Assembly: GCF_049977365.1 (NCBI RefSeq)
Contig: NZ_JBNGEN010000003.1
Span: 1-64,000, forward strand
DNA: 64,000 nt
Reading direction: 5' to 3'
Source of the DNA: Brachymonas sp049977365
Lineage (GTDB): Bacteria; Pseudomonadota; Gammaproteobacteria; Burkholderiales; Burkholderiaceae_C
The notes under the pieces: model-generated
What the model was told of the DNA's origin: nothing
The model's input: only the letters and a program-made list of their open reading frames with translations
Database searches by the model: none
Shown here: positions 1 to 8,815 of the stretch, one piece after another
Layout: the number at the start of each line of letters is the position of its first letter
Position numbering within the stretch: position 1 is the first letter of the stretch
Position numbers and translations under genes: made by a program

Positions 1-327
1 CAGGTGTATGTGGGGGGATTCAATCGATATTCGACCACCAGCGGCGGAGCTTCTGCCTCGCTGTCGGTTTCGGCGCCGAGTGCCCTTACCAACGCAGCGG
101 GCGACACCATTTCGTTCGGGACCATCAGCTGGACTGTTTCTGGCAACGGCGATACAGTCAACGCCTTCCCGAATGGAGCCTTCACGCCGGGGGGGACGAC
201 ATTCCTCTACACCATGCCGGCCAATCGGTGGGCCGAGGGGTGCATGGCTTTTTCCTACTCCAATGCCTCCGTGGTGGGGGCGGGCACCTATACCGGGCGG
301 GTGACCTATACCCTGACCGTGCCCTGA
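1..327 (+). CDS. Pilin-like/spore coat U-type surface protein, C-terminal part (cut by window edge)
   Basis: An open frame runs into the window from the left and stops at 325-327, so only about 108 C-terminal residues are visible and the start lies outside. The visible part is rich in Ser, Thr, Gly and Ala, and ends in a beta-strand-like Y-T-G-R-V-T-Y-T-L-T-V-P tail, as in secreted pilin or spore coat U domain proteins whose last strand is hydrophobic. It lies 18 bp upstream of a small secreted protein and a chaperone gene, all on the same strand. I infer that it is a structural subunit exported by the chaperone/barrel pair at 823-3502. The family assignment rests on composition and context, not on a clear motif. 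Confidence 0.6.
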   Translation, partial: QVYVGGFNRYSTTSGGASASLSVSAPSALTNAAGDTISFGTISWTVSGNGDTVNAFPNGAFTPGGTTFLYTMPANRWAEGCMAFSYSNASVVGAGTYTGRVTYTLTVP

Positions 328-345
328 GCTCAAGAAGGAGTCGAT

Positions 346-804
346 ATGCGCAAGGGATGGCTGGGGACCGCATGGTGTGTCCTGGCACTGGGGGGCTGGT
401 CGGCGGCCCATGCCGGCACGCTGGTGCTGGACGATGCAGGCACGGTTCTGGACCGCTCCCAGGCGGCCATGGAATGGGATCACATCAATCCCCGCTATGG
501 CCACCGGGCCCATGCCGAATGGATCGTGAATGCGCAGGTCAACACCGCAGCCATCGTGGGGCAGCAGGGGCGGCTGGTGCTCCGGCTCGACACGCCGCCG
601 AGCATGCCTCTGGCGTGGCAGGTGCAGGGCGATCTGCCCCTGGGCACCCGCCAGGCCCAGAACCAGGAAGTGGTGCTGTTCGAGGGCAAAATGCCGTCGC
701 CTGCGTGGCGGGCACGGTTCCATCTGGTGGCAGCGGCGGATGGCAGGGATGTGGCGGATACGGAAGACCTCGTGTTCCATTTTCTGTGGATCACGGTGCC
801 TTGA
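346..804 (+). CDS. Small secreted protein of unknown function in chaperone/barrel locus
   Basis: This 152-residue protein has a clear signal peptide (M-R-K-G-W start, hydrophobic core, cleavage near A-H-A at about residue 23). An AAGGAG ribosome binding site lies just upstream of the ATG at 346. The mature part has no cysteines and no motif I recognise; it ends in a beta-like F-H-F-L-W-I-T-V-P tail similar in character to the preceding pilin-like protein. Its stop codon at 802-804 nearly touches the chaperone gene, so it is very likely cotranscribed. It could be a minor pilin, tip protein or accessory factor of the same surface structure; the sequence does not decide. Confidence 0.65.
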   Translation: MRKGWLGTAWCVLALGGWSAAHAGTLVLDDAGTVLDRSQAAMEWDHINPRYGHRAHAEWIVNAQVNTAAIVGQQGRLVLRLDTPPSMPLAWQVQGDLPLGTRQAQNQEVVLFEGKMPSPAWRARFHLVAAADGRDVADTEDLVFHFLWITVP

Positions 805-822
805 ATGACAGGAGCGACAGCA

Positions 823-1623
823 ATGGCAGATAACAAGGGAACGTTTTGCGCACGCATGGCGCGGCTGGGCGTCCTGCTGGCGGGATGCACAGCGACGGCC
901 CAGGTGCTGGCGTTTGCGGTGGCGGTCACTCCCCCGCGTGTGGAGCTGGCAGCCAAGCCGGGCGAAACGGTGCGGCAGGTGATCGAGATTTCCAATATGG
1001 AGCGCGGGGCGCAGTCCCTGCATTTCAAGACCATGGACTGGTCCCTGACGCCAGCCGGCGGCGTGGTGGCGCAGGACGCGCTGACGGCGGCCTCCTGTCG
1101 CCCATGGTTCCGGCTGGAGCGTCCTGATGTCTCCCTGGGGGGCGGGGCCAAGGTGCGCTATCGCACCGAGGTGCATGTGCCGGCGGATGCCCCGGATCAG
1201 GAATGCCGGGCCATGGTGTCGATCGAGGGGGCCGATGCCACGACCAAGAACCTGCCGATGGCGGGACGGCTGGGCATCATCTACTACGTGCGGGTAGGGC
1301 ATGCCGCTGCTTCCCTGACGCTGGAGCGGGCCGAGGTGCGGCTCCTGCAGGGGCAGCGTGTGCCGGGGCTGTGGTTTCGCAATGCAGGCACGGCCAGCGG
1401 CCGTCTGCAGGGATATTTGACCGTGGTGGACAGCAAGGGGGTGCAGATAGAGGCGTCCATGTCCACTTTTCCCATCCTGCCCGGAGAGCATCGCTGGATG
1501 TTCATGCAGCTGGAAAAGGAGGGGGCGCAGTGGAGCCGGCTGGCCTGGCCGCTGCATGTGAAGGGCACGCTGTTTGCGGGCAAGCAGCAGTGGAAGGTGG
1601 ATGAATGGGTCAAGAATGGCTAA
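823..1623 (+). CDS. Periplasmic pilus-type chaperone (PapD-like)
   Basis: Starting at 823 gives 266 residues and places an AGGAG (810-814) 8 bp before the ATG; an in-frame ATG at 805 abuts the upstream stop but has no ribosome binding site. A hydrophobic signal region covers about residues 12-32. The mature N-terminus (V-T-P-P-R-V-E-L, then P-G-E-T and I-E-I-S-N) resembles the first strands of the immunoglobulin-like domain of pilus chaperones, and two such domains fit the length. Two cysteines about 36 residues apart (S-C-R-P-W and E-C-R-A-M) could form a disulfide. The sequence is unlike the Csu-type chaperone at 4511, so it is not a recent duplicate. It should escort the subunits encoded just upstream to the barrel protein encoded just downstream. 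Confidence 0.75.
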   Translation: MADNKGTFCARMARLGVLLAGCTATAQVLAFAVAVTPPRVELAAKPGETVRQVIEISNMERGAQSLHFKTMDWSLTPAGGVVAQDALTAASCRPWFRLERPDVSLGGGAKVRYRTEVHVPADAPDQECRAMVSIEGADATTKNLPMAGRLGIIYYVRVGHAAASLTLERAEVRLLQGQRVPGLWFRNAGTASGRLQGYLTVVDSKGVQIEASMSTFPILPGEHRWMFMQLEKEGAQWSRLAWPLHVKGTLFAGKQQWKVDEWVKNG

Positions 1624-3502
1624 GTGGTGGGGACTTGCGCTGATGGCCACGTGGAGTGCTCCCGGAGTCTCCGCGAGCCCCGCCGCAGTCCCTGCCTCTG
1701 CCGCCTATCAGGACCAATACCTCACGCAGGAGGAGCTGCAGGTTCTGGATGCGCCGCAGGCCGCCTCCGGGCCCTATCGGCACTGGTCCCTGGAAACGGG
1801 GGGCTGGCGCCAGACGGGAGCCGGCACCGAGCTGCGTGGTCGCGCACAGTACGACTGGCAGACTTCGGGCTGGGGGGACTGGCAGATGCAGGGCTGGTGG
1901 CGCCGGCTCAGTCAGCCGAACCAGCAGGTCAGCCGGGATGCAGGCGGGGCGCTGAGCGTCGCCCACTTGCCGGTGACGTCCGAGTGGCAGGGGGCCATGA
2001 CCCTGGGCGATGCCCTGTGGTGGCAGGATCTTTCGGCAGCCTCCGGGGTGGTGTCACGCTTCTATCTGCCGATCCAGAGCGTGCGGGGACTGAGTGCAAG
2101 GCTGCAGAACCAGCAGGGATCCTCGTTCAGCGTGATCACGGGCCAGGCGCTCGGGGCCCTGGCGACGCTCGACGGCACGTCCAGTGCCAGCTACCGGGGG
2201 CGCATTGCCAGCGTGGGTGGAGGGTGGAAGACCGCCTCTGGCATCTGGCATCTGCAATGGCTGCAGGAACACGGGGGAACGGCGGACGAGGCCCCCGACC
2301 ATTCCAGCCTGTATGGCAGTTGGGCCTCGGGCGCAGGCCCCTGGAATTGGCAGGCCAATGTTCTTCATACCCGGACGGTGCATTCTTCGCCCAGGACCGG
2401 CGGGTGGCTCGATGTGCAGCGCAAGGGCGACTACCGGTTTTCCGGCAGTGTGTTTGTGCTGCAGCCCGATCTGCACTGGGGCGATACCGCCCTGTCCCAG
2501 AATCTGCAGGGAGGCAGCGCCCGGGTGGAGCGCAGCACGCGCCAGTGGGCATGGGGGGTGTCGGCCGACTGGGTGAAGGCGTATGACGCCCATGCCACGG
2601 CTGCCCTGCCGAGTACGCTCTACCAGCAGGCGTATGGCCGGTATTGGGTGAGCCCCACCCAGCAGTGGTCCGCCATGGAAATGGTGCGTACAGGCTCGGG
2701 CAAGGGACAGCAGGCGCAGCTCGCCTGGTCCACGCGCAACGATCTGGGGCACGCCCAGGTGCAGCTCGATGGACAGTGGCAGCCCGGCAGCCGGACCCGC
2801 CGGCTGAGCCTGTCGCAGGATCTCTACCAGGCGCAGGGCCGTTCGCTGCGGGCACTGGGCTCCCGCACCTGGGGCGTCAGCCAGCAGGTGCGGCAGACTG
2901 CCAGCGAATGGGGCATTGCCGGCAGCTGGGACATGACGGGGCAATGGAGCCTCAACGGCCAGCTGCGTGCATATCGGCAGAACAATGGGGCGGGCAATGT
3001 GCAGCGTGGCTGGGAGGCACAGATCGGCAGCTCGCTCCAGTTTGCGCCGGGGTGGTCGATGCAGGTGGCGCTCAACCGTCAGAACACGCATTCCCTTTTT
3101 ACCGATCTGACCTCCCCCCTGTCCCAGACAACGACCCAGGCATCCACCACGGCCACCCTGACGCTGCGCTACGAAGGCAGTGCGGGGCGTCAGCAGTCTG
3201 CCCCCTGGGGGGGAACGGGAGATGTGACCATCGATGTATTCAGGGACGAGAACCACAACGGAGAGCGGGACCTGAACGAGACAGGGGTGCTGAATGCCCT
3301 GGTGCTCATCGACGGGCGGCAAATGGCACGGACCGATGCCACCGGACACGTGACGGTCAGGGGGCTGAGCGCAGGGGTGCACGAGTTCACGCTCCTGCCC
3401 GACCAGATTCCGCTGCCATGGACGGCACCGCAGCCGACCCTTCGCCTGCGCGTGGAACTGCGTGGCAACACCGCCGTGACATTTCCGCTCAGTGCCATGT
3501 GA
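1616..3502 (+). CDS. Outer-membrane barrel-like protein with C-terminal SdrD-B/carboxypeptidase-regulatory-like domain
   Basis: The start at ATG 1616 overlaps the chaperone stop by 8 bp, implying translational coupling; the open frame extends upstream to 1574, but M-A-K-W-W-G gives a proper signal peptide ending near V-S-A. The protein is 628 residues. Residues about 60-520 are full of alternating aromatic/polar strands (many W, Q, S, T), as expected of a large outer-membrane beta barrel. A Gly/Ser-rich linker is followed by a C-terminal domain of about 85 residues with an acidic D-E-N-H-N-G-E-R-D loop, as in SdrD-B and carboxypeptidase-regulatory-like folds that bind calcium. It occupies the usher position in the locus but is about 200 residues shorter than standard ushers (compare 840 residues at 5208) and I see no usher N-terminal or plug domain. 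Role as exporter or anchor is inferred. Confidence 0.6.
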   Translation: MAKWWGLALMATWSAPGVSASPAAVPASAAYQDQYLTQEELQVLDAPQAASGPYRHWSLETGGWRQTGAGTELRGRAQYDWQTSGWGDWQMQGWWRRLSQPNQQVSRDAGGALSVAHLPVTSEWQGAMTLGDALWWQDLSAASGVVSRFYLPIQSVRGLSARLQNQQGSSFSVITGQALGALATLDGTSSASYRGRIASVGGGWKTASGIWHLQWLQEHGGTADEAPDHSSLYGSWASGAGPWNWQANVLHTRTVHSSPRTGGWLDVQRKGDYRFSGSVFVLQPDLHWGDTALSQNLQGGSARVERSTRQWAWGVSADWVKAYDAHATAALPSTLYQQAYGRYWVSPTQQWSAMEMVRTGSGKGQQAQLAWSTRNDLGHAQVQLDGQWQPGSRTRRLSLSQDLYQAQGRSLRALGSRTWGVSQQVRQTASEWGIAGSWDMTGQWSLNGQLRAYRQNNGAGNVQRGWEAQIGSSLQFAPGWSMQVALNRQNTHSLFTDLTSPLSQTTTQASTTATLTLRYEGSAGRQQSAPWGGTGDVTIDVFRDENHNGERDLNETGVLNALVLIDGRQMARTDATGHVTVRGLSAGVHEFTLLPDQIPLPWTAPQPTLRLRVELRGNTAVTFPLSAM

Positions 3503-3870
3503 GGCGCACTGCCGGCAACAGGGCAGGATGGGCTGGCCGTGCGCGGGAGCCCCTGCTTGCGGCAGGGGCAGTGCGGACCACTGTGCAGATGCCGCAACGG
3601 TGAACGACCGTTCGCAGGAGGTCCATTCGGCCATGGGGTGCGTTTACTTTCGTGCTGATCCTGACGCCGAAAAGTGGAGGCATGTGCATGCAAAGTCGTG
3701 CACATGCTGCAATGGTGCATGCTTGCAGATATTTTTAAACACTTCATTAACTTGTTGAATTTAAAGGATTTATTTTGTTGTTTTGATCCATGTTGCATAA
3801 AATCTGTAGCAGCCCCTTCCGGCCTGTCTGGACGGAAGGGATTGATTCAGGGAACAGGGAAGGATTCAAC
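3503..3870 (+). promoter_or_regulatory. Intergenic control region of the Csu-type pilus operon, with a perfect 9-bp palindrome
   Basis: This 368-bp gap precedes the major pilin gene. It holds no convincing gene. A perfect inverted repeat, GCATGTGCA (3680-3688) and TGCACATGC (3699-3707), has a 10-nt loop and no T-run, so it looks like an operator rather than a terminator; further TGCAT words follow at 3715-3726. From about 3725 to 3800 the DNA becomes markedly AT-rich compared with its surroundings, as expected for the promoter, but no single -35/-10 pair stands out. Confidence 0.4.
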
Positions 3871-4506
3871 ATGAAGCACCAGTTTGCATATGCCGCAGCT
3901 CTGGCAGGCCTGATGGCCGCAGTGGCCGCCACGCCGGCTGCAGCGAGCACCTCCACCGGCACATTCAATGTGACCATCAAGATCACGGGAACCTGCAATG
4001 CCGTGGCGACCAGCACCGGCCAGACGGCCGCCATCACCACCGATACGCCTGCACTGGCAGGGGCTGACATCAATTTCGGCAGCTACACGGCCCAGACCGG
4101 CGCGGTGGCCGTCAGCGGCAGCAACGTGGGCGGAGCCAGCACCGGCGTGCAGGTGACGTGCAGCAAGAACACGCCTTTCACGGTCGCCATGGCGCCCACC
4201 AACGTGGCCAGCACCACCGGGTACGGCACCATGAACGGCATCACCAGCGGCAACACGGACACGATCAACTACCAGCTCTATCAGCCCACCATCACGGGCA
4301 GCGGGCTGTCTGCGACCGTGGGCACGACTGCGTCTTCCAATGTGTGGGGCAACACCACGGGAGCATCGGGCAATGTGCTGTCGTTCACCGGCAAGGGGCT
4401 GACCAACACCATTTCCTTCCCCGTGTTCGCTACCATCCCGGCAGGGTCTCTCGACAAGTTCGTGGACCGCTACCAGGATCAGGTGACGGTGACGCTCACG
4501 TACTGA
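3871..4506 (+). CDS. Csu-type major pilin (spore coat protein U domain)
   Basis: This 211-residue protein starts at ATG 3871 with a signal peptide (M-K-H-Q-F, cleavage near A-A-A-S). The mature protein is a single spore coat U domain: an early cysteine in I-T-G-T-C, a second in V-T-C-S-K, the characteristic I-N-F-G-S-Y strand, and a C-terminal Y-Q-D-Q-V-T-V-T-L-T-Y strand for donor-strand exchange. It is the first gene of a four-gene operon in the usual archaic chaperone-usher order (pilin, chaperone, usher, tip). In Acinetobacter the equivalent protein CsuA/B forms the zigzag pilus shaft used in attachment to abiotic surfaces; the same role is inferred here. Confidence 0.88.
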   Translation: MKHQFAYAAALAGLMAAVAATPAAASTSTGTFNVTIKITGTCNAVATSTGQTAAITTDTPALAGADINFGSYTAQTGAVAVSGSNVGGASTGVQVTCSKNTPFTVAMAPTNVASTTGYGTMNGITSGNTDTINYQLYQPTITGSGLSATVGTTASSNVWGNTTGASGNVLSFTGKGLTNTISFPVFATIPAGSLDKFVDRYQDQVTVTLTY

Positions 4507-4510
4507 TCGC

Positions 4511-5248
4511 GTGGCGCGCATGCAGCAGTTTCGTGCCTGGGTGACCGGGGTATGTCTTGCCCTGGTTCTGGGCATGGGAGGGGCGGTCCAGGCCGCCAGC
4601 CTCCAGCTTTCTCCCACCAGCCTGTCCCTGCCCGCAGGGCAGCGCGCGGGGGCTCTGGTACTTCGCAATACGGGTCGGGCGCCTGTGACGGCGCAGATCC
4701 GTGCGTTTTCCTGGCAGCAGGACGCGCAGGGCAAGGACGTGCTCACGCCCACGGCAGCGCTGATCGTGAGTCCGCCCATGGTCCGGCTCGATGCGGGGGC
4801 CGAGCAGCAGTTCCGCGTCATCCGGGCGCAGGCGGCCGCGGGGGGTGAACAGGCCTACCGCCTGTGGATCGACGAACTGCCACCGCCGGGTGCAGCACCG
4901 GGCAAGGGCATCCAGTTTCTGCTGCGCCACTCGGTGCCGGTGTTCCTGAACAGCGAGGAAAATCCCGACGCCCGGCTGCGCTGGCGCGTGATGGCCTCGG
5001 GCAAGGGCGGCGCCGAGTTGGAGGTGCGCAACGAGGGCCCTGTGCATGCCCAGCTCAGCATCATGCGGGTACAGCCCCGCGCCGGCGGACGGGATATTCC
5101 CATCAGCAACGGCCTGTTTGCCTACGTTCTTCCGGGACATGTGATCCGTCGTCCCCTTCCCGTGTCTCTGCAGGCCCTGCGCCAGGGACAGTTCATTGCA
5201 GTAGTGAATGCACATGAGACGCGTCCCCCCCTGGAATTTGTCCCCTGA
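4511..5248 (+). CDS. csuC: Csu-type (archaic) pilus periplasmic chaperone
   Basis: The protein is 245 residues from GTG 4511; an ATG at 4520 in the same frame would also give a good signal peptide (cleavage near V-Q-A-A), and neither has a strong ribosome binding site. Two immunoglobulin-like domains are visible, with the L-V-L-R-N-T-G strand, the P-P-M-V-R-L-D-A-G loop and the Y-R-L-W-I-D-E-L-P motif that is typical of Csu-class chaperones. It begins 4 bp after the pilin stop and overlaps the usher gene by 41 bp. It is expected to hold pilin subunits in the periplasm by donor-strand complementation and deliver them to the usher. Confidence 0.88.
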   Translation: MARMQQFRAWVTGVCLALVLGMGGAVQAASLQLSPTSLSLPAGQRAGALVLRNTGRAPVTAQIRAFSWQQDAQGKDVLTPTAALIVSPPMVRLDAGAEQQFRVIRAQAAAGGEQAYRLWIDELPPPGAAPGKGIQFLLRHSVPVFLNSEENPDARLRWRVMASGKGGAELEVRNEGPVHAQLSIMRVQPRAGGRDIPISNGLFAYVLPGHVIRRPLPVSLQALRQGQFIAVVNAHETRPPLEFVP

Positions 5249-7730
5249 ACGACGACGGCTCAGGCAGCTGGTCTGTGTGGCTGGCTGCGGGCTGGGGGTG
5301 CTGGTCGGAGAACGTGCCATGGGGGCTTCTGCGCCCGAGGCGGCACCCGCCCCTGCGGGGGCCGCGACCCAGGGCGCCCTGACGGTCTATCCCCAGGTGG
5401 TGGTCAACGGCGCTTCCAGCGACGCGGTGGCCGGATTCCTCCTGCAGGACGAACGCACCGGCAGCCTGTGCACCGACGATGCGACCCTGCGGAAGCTGGG
5501 GCTGCATGTTCCTCCCGCCCTGCTGGCCCGTGCGCTGGTACCGGGGGGCTCTCCCGCCGGCCATGCCGGTGAACCCGGAAGTGTGCAGTGCGTCTATGCC
5601 CTGAAGGCGCTGGAGGGGCTGGATGTGCGCTACGACGCCCCCCGGCAGGTGCTGGAGCTGACGGCGCCGCTGGCCTGGCTCAATCTGCGCACCACCGAAA
5701 TCGGGCGGCTTGCCACTGCGGACGAGACGGTCGTCCGCCCCGGCTATGCCGCCGTGCTCAACTACGACACCAACGTGTCGCGGTCGAGCGATGGGGGGCA
5801 TACCCAGGCGATGCTGGCCGAAGGGCGCATCACCACCCCCTACGGCTATCTCGACCATACCCAGCTCTGGTCGCATGCACGCTCGGGCACGGGGGTGGCC
5901 ACCGATCACGATGTGCGGCTCGATACCTCCTGGCGCACCGTGTGGCCCGATCAGGCTCTGGCGCTCACGCTGGGTGACCTCGTCACGAGCCAGATCGGCA
6001 GCGTGGGCGGCTCCCGCCTGGGCGGCATCCGCCTGGAGCATACCTATACCCTGCAGCCCTGGCGCAGTACGGCGCCGCTCCTGTCCTATCTCGGCCAGAC
6101 GACCCTGCCGGGCACGGTGGACCTGTACCTCAACGGGGTCAAGCAGTACAGCCAGCAGGTGCCTGCGGGCAACTACCAGCTGACCCTGCCCCCGGGCATC
6201 AACGGTTCCGGCGTGGCCCAGGTGGTGACGACCGACGTGCTGGGACGCACGGTGGTGGTGGACATGCCGCTGTATGGCGGCACCGGGCTGCTGGCGCGCG
6301 GGCTCACGGAATGGTCGGTCGAGAGCGGTTACCTGCGCAAGGATTACGGGCTGCGCTCGGACAGCTACGGCAGCAACCCCGTCTGGAGTGCCAACTGGCG
6401 GCGGGGCCTTACGGACGCCTGGACCCTGCAGCTTCACGGCGAGGGCACGCGCGACTACTGGCAGGGCGGCGCCTCGACGGCCGTGGTGCTCGGGCGGCTG
6501 GGGCAGCTCAATGCCACCCATGTGCAGAGCCGGCTGGCCGGCCACGCCGGACGCACGGACAGCATGCAGTTCACCACGCAGCGGCAGGGGCTGAGTTTCA
6601 GTGCGGGCTGGAGCCGCAGCGAGGATGCGTTTGCCACGCTGGCCAATGCGCTCACGCCGGAAAGCTTTGCCCCGGAGGGACTCAGGACGCGCACGGCATC
6701 GGTCTCGATGGGCTGGAGCGGGGGCAGGTGGGGCAACTGGTCCCTCGCCTTTCTGCGCAGCCACAAGGATGGAGACGTGGCCGACAGAATCGCCACCCTC
6801 AACTGGAACCGCAACCTGGGACGGCGCGTCAGCCTGTTCGTGGGCGGCAACCGCAACTTTGCCTCGACCAAGGAGCAGTGGGGGGTGTTTGCGGGCATTT
6901 CCGTGAGCCTCGACCACAACTACTCGATGAGCGTCAACGGGAGCCGCAACAGCGACGGCAGCAGCACCGTGCAGACCGAGCTGCGCAAGTCCACCGAAGG
7001 TGTGGGCAGCGTGGGCTGGAGCGTGGGCGGGCAGCGCAGCCAGGCGGCCGATGGCGCCGTGCACTACAACGGAGTCGGCAGCGCGCAGGCAAGCACCCCC
7101 TATGGCGACGGCTGGGCCAACCTGTATGCCGATTCCAATGGGCAGAACTGGAATGCCACCTGGCGTGGCGGGCTGGTGTGGGCGCAGGGCGGACTCTTTG
7201 CCAGCCGCAGCGTCACCGACAGCTTTGCCGTGGTCAGCACCAACGGTGTCTCCGGGGTGCCCGTGTATGTGCAGAACAATCTGGCCGGCAAGACCGATGA
7301 CCGGGGCCTGCTGCTGGTGCCGGGGCTGCTCTCGCTGCAGAAGAATGCGCTGGCGATCGACACGCTCAACCTGCCGGCGGACATGCATATCGCGCACAAC
7401 CGGCTGGAGGCCGTGCCGTCCGAGAAGTCCGGCATGGCCGTGACCTTCGGGCTGGAAAAAGTGCGTGCCGCCACCGTGGTGCTGCGCAATGCTGCAGGCA
7501 CGGCCCCCCTGCCGGCCGGCAGCACGGTGAGCGATGCAGCAGGGCAGCCGGTGGCCGTGGTCGGCTACGACGGCCTGCTCTATCTGGAGGGGCTTGCAGA
7601 GGGCCCCAACCGCTACACGGTGACGGTGACACAAGGCGCTGCCACGTCGTGCCACGTTACCCTTGAGTACCACGAAAAGCCGGGCGAAAGCGGCCTGCGG
7701 AACCTGGGAGAAATGCGATGCGAACCTTGA
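5208..7730 (+). CDS. csuD: Csu-type outer-membrane usher
   Basis: At 840 residues it has the normal usher length. After a signal peptide (about residues 20-42; the exact ATG, 5208 or 5214, is uncertain) come the N-terminal chaperone-binding domain (V-Y-P-Q-V-V-V-N-G), the barrel with the V-D-L-Y-L-N-G plug-region strand, and two C-terminal domains including the F-A-V-V-S-T-N-G-V-S-G-V-P-V-Y segment followed by D-D-R-G-L-L-L-V-P. These are standard features of archaic ushers that extrude and anchor the pilus. It overlaps the chaperone gene by 41 bp and the tip-adhesin gene by 13 bp, so the operon is tightly coupled. Confidence 0.92.
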   Translation: MHMRRVPPWNLSPERRRLRQLVCVAGCGLGVLVGERAMGASAPEAAPAPAGAATQGALTVYPQVVVNGASSDAVAGFLLQDERTGSLCTDDATLRKLGLHVPPALLARALVPGGSPAGHAGEPGSVQCVYALKALEGLDVRYDAPRQVLELTAPLAWLNLRTTEIGRLATADETVVRPGYAAVLNYDTNVSRSSDGGHTQAMLAEGRITTPYGYLDHTQLWSHARSGTGVATDHDVRLDTSWRTVWPDQALALTLGDLVTSQIGSVGGSRLGGIRLEHTYTLQPWRSTAPLLSYLGQTTLPGTVDLYLNGVKQYSQQVPAGNYQLTLPPGINGSGVAQVVTTDVLGRTVVVDMPLYGGTGLLARGLTEWSVESGYLRKDYGLRSDSYGSNPVWSANWRRGLTDAWTLQLHGEGTRDYWQGGASTAVVLGRLGQLNATHVQSRLAGHAGRTDSMQFTTQRQGLSFSAGWSRSEDAFATLANALTPESFAPEGLRTRTASVSMGWSGGRWGNWSLAFLRSHKDGDVADRIATLNWNRNLGRRVSLFVGGNRNFASTKEQWGVFAGISVSLDHNYSMSVNGSRNSDGSSTVQTELRKSTEGVGSVGWSVGGQRSQAADGAVHYNGVGSAQASTPYGDGWANLYADSNGQNWNATWRGGLVWAQGGLFASRSVTDSFAVVSTNGVSGVPVYVQNNLAGKTDDRGLLLVPGLLSLQKNALAIDTLNLPADMHIAHNRLEAVPSEKSGMAVTFGLEKVRAATVVLRNAAGTAPLPAGSTVSDAAGQPVAVVGYDGLLYLEGLAEGPNRYTVTVTQGAATSCHVTLEYHEKPGESGLRNLGEMRCEP

Positions 7731-8716
7731 TGCGGATCCTGGCCTTTCTGTGCGTGTTCTTCTGCATGGGACAGGAAGCCCATGCAGGCTTCAGTTGTAA
7801 TGTCTCTGCGGCCGCATTGAATTTTGGCACAATAGATATCATTGCAGCACAATCGGGAGTCTATCCCACTATGACTGCTCCTATTTCAGTGAGTTGCACT
7901 GGTGTAACCAGTGGGACAGCTACGGTATGCCTGTTTTACAAGAATAATAATCAATCTGGAGGGACATATTATAATACCCTCACCGGGGCAAGTAGCGGCC
8001 AATCTGCTGGTTTTCAAGTATTCGGAGATGCTGCGTATCAGACGCTATGGGGAAATAAAAATATCCCTTCGCCAATTAAAATATTGGTTGATCTTGCTAC
8101 AAACAAAACCACCCCTTCACCGACGGTGTATGGAAAAATGATTGGAATTCCTACGCCATTTTCGCAATTGGCTTTTGATAGCTATACTAACAGCGTCAAC
8201 AACAGTGTTACATCTTTCGATTATTCCTTGGGAGATTTGGATTGTAATGGGGCTTGGGCAAATCAAAATAAGTCGGGATTTACATTTACGGTGACGGCAA
8301 CTGTCGCCGCTCAATGTGCTATTTCTACCGCAGCCAATGACCTCAACTTTGGTTCGGTATCTGCGGGAATGGGCACCGTCACCGGCTCGACCGCCTTCGG
8401 CGTGACCTGCACCAACGGCACCCCGTACTACATCGGGCTGCTCCCCTCCAACGGCAATACCGCAGGGGCAGGAGTCATGACCTCCGTGGCCAATGCCGCC
8501 ACCAATACCGATCAGGTGCCCTACCAGCTTCGATCCACGTCCGGAACCAGCGGCACCATCTGGGGCAATACCGCCACCTCGACCTCGGTGGGCAACGGGG
8601 TTGCCGGCACGGGAACCGGATCGGCCGCCAGCTACAACATCTATGGCACGGCCACAGTGGCCAACTACACCCCGGACAGCTACCAGGATCAGGTCGTGAT
8701 CAATGTGAACTACTGA
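7718..8716 (+). CDS. csuE: Csu-type tip adhesin with two spore coat U domains; mosaic composition
   Basis: The 332-residue protein has a signal peptide (cleavage near A-H-A) and two spore coat U domains. Domain 1 (about residues 24-185) starts S-C-N-V; domain 2 (about 190-332) contains L-N-F-G-S-V and ends Y-Q-D-Q-V-V-I-N-V-N-Y. A two-domain protein in last position of the operon matches CsuE, which caps the pilus and carries hydrophobic binding loops in its N-terminal domain. By direct counting, bases 7921-8280 are about 41% GC, while 8341 onward returns to above 60% like the rest of the operon. The first domain has therefore probably been replaced by recombination while the assembly domain was kept. 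Confidence 0.88.
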   Translation: MRTLMRILAFLCVFFCMGQEAHAGFSCNVSAAALNFGTIDIIAAQSGVYPTMTAPISVSCTGVTSGTATVCLFYKNNNQSGGTYYNTLTGASSGQSAGFQVFGDAAYQTLWGNKNIPSPIKILVDLATNKTTPSPTVYGKMIGIPTPFSQLAFDSYTNSVNNSVTSFDYSLGDLDCNGAWANQNKSGFTFTVTATVAAQCAISTAANDLNFGSVSAGMGTVTGSTAFGVTCTNGTPYYIGLLPSNGNTAGAGVMTSVANAATNTDQVPYQLRSTSGTSGTIWGNTATSTSVGNGVAGTGTGSAASYNIYGTATVANYTPDSYQDQVVINVNY

Positions 8717-8815
8717 GGCGCAGGCGAGGCGAGGTGCAGGCAAGGGCCAGTCTCTTGCCACCCCCGTGACGCCGGGGCTCACCGGAGGGCGGGCCTTGCG
8801 GACTCTGCGCGAGCC

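Noticed and set aside
5193..7673. An 826-codon minus-strand open frame antisense to the usher
   Set aside because: It is a shadow of the usher gene, whose domains and overlaps with neighbours are clear.
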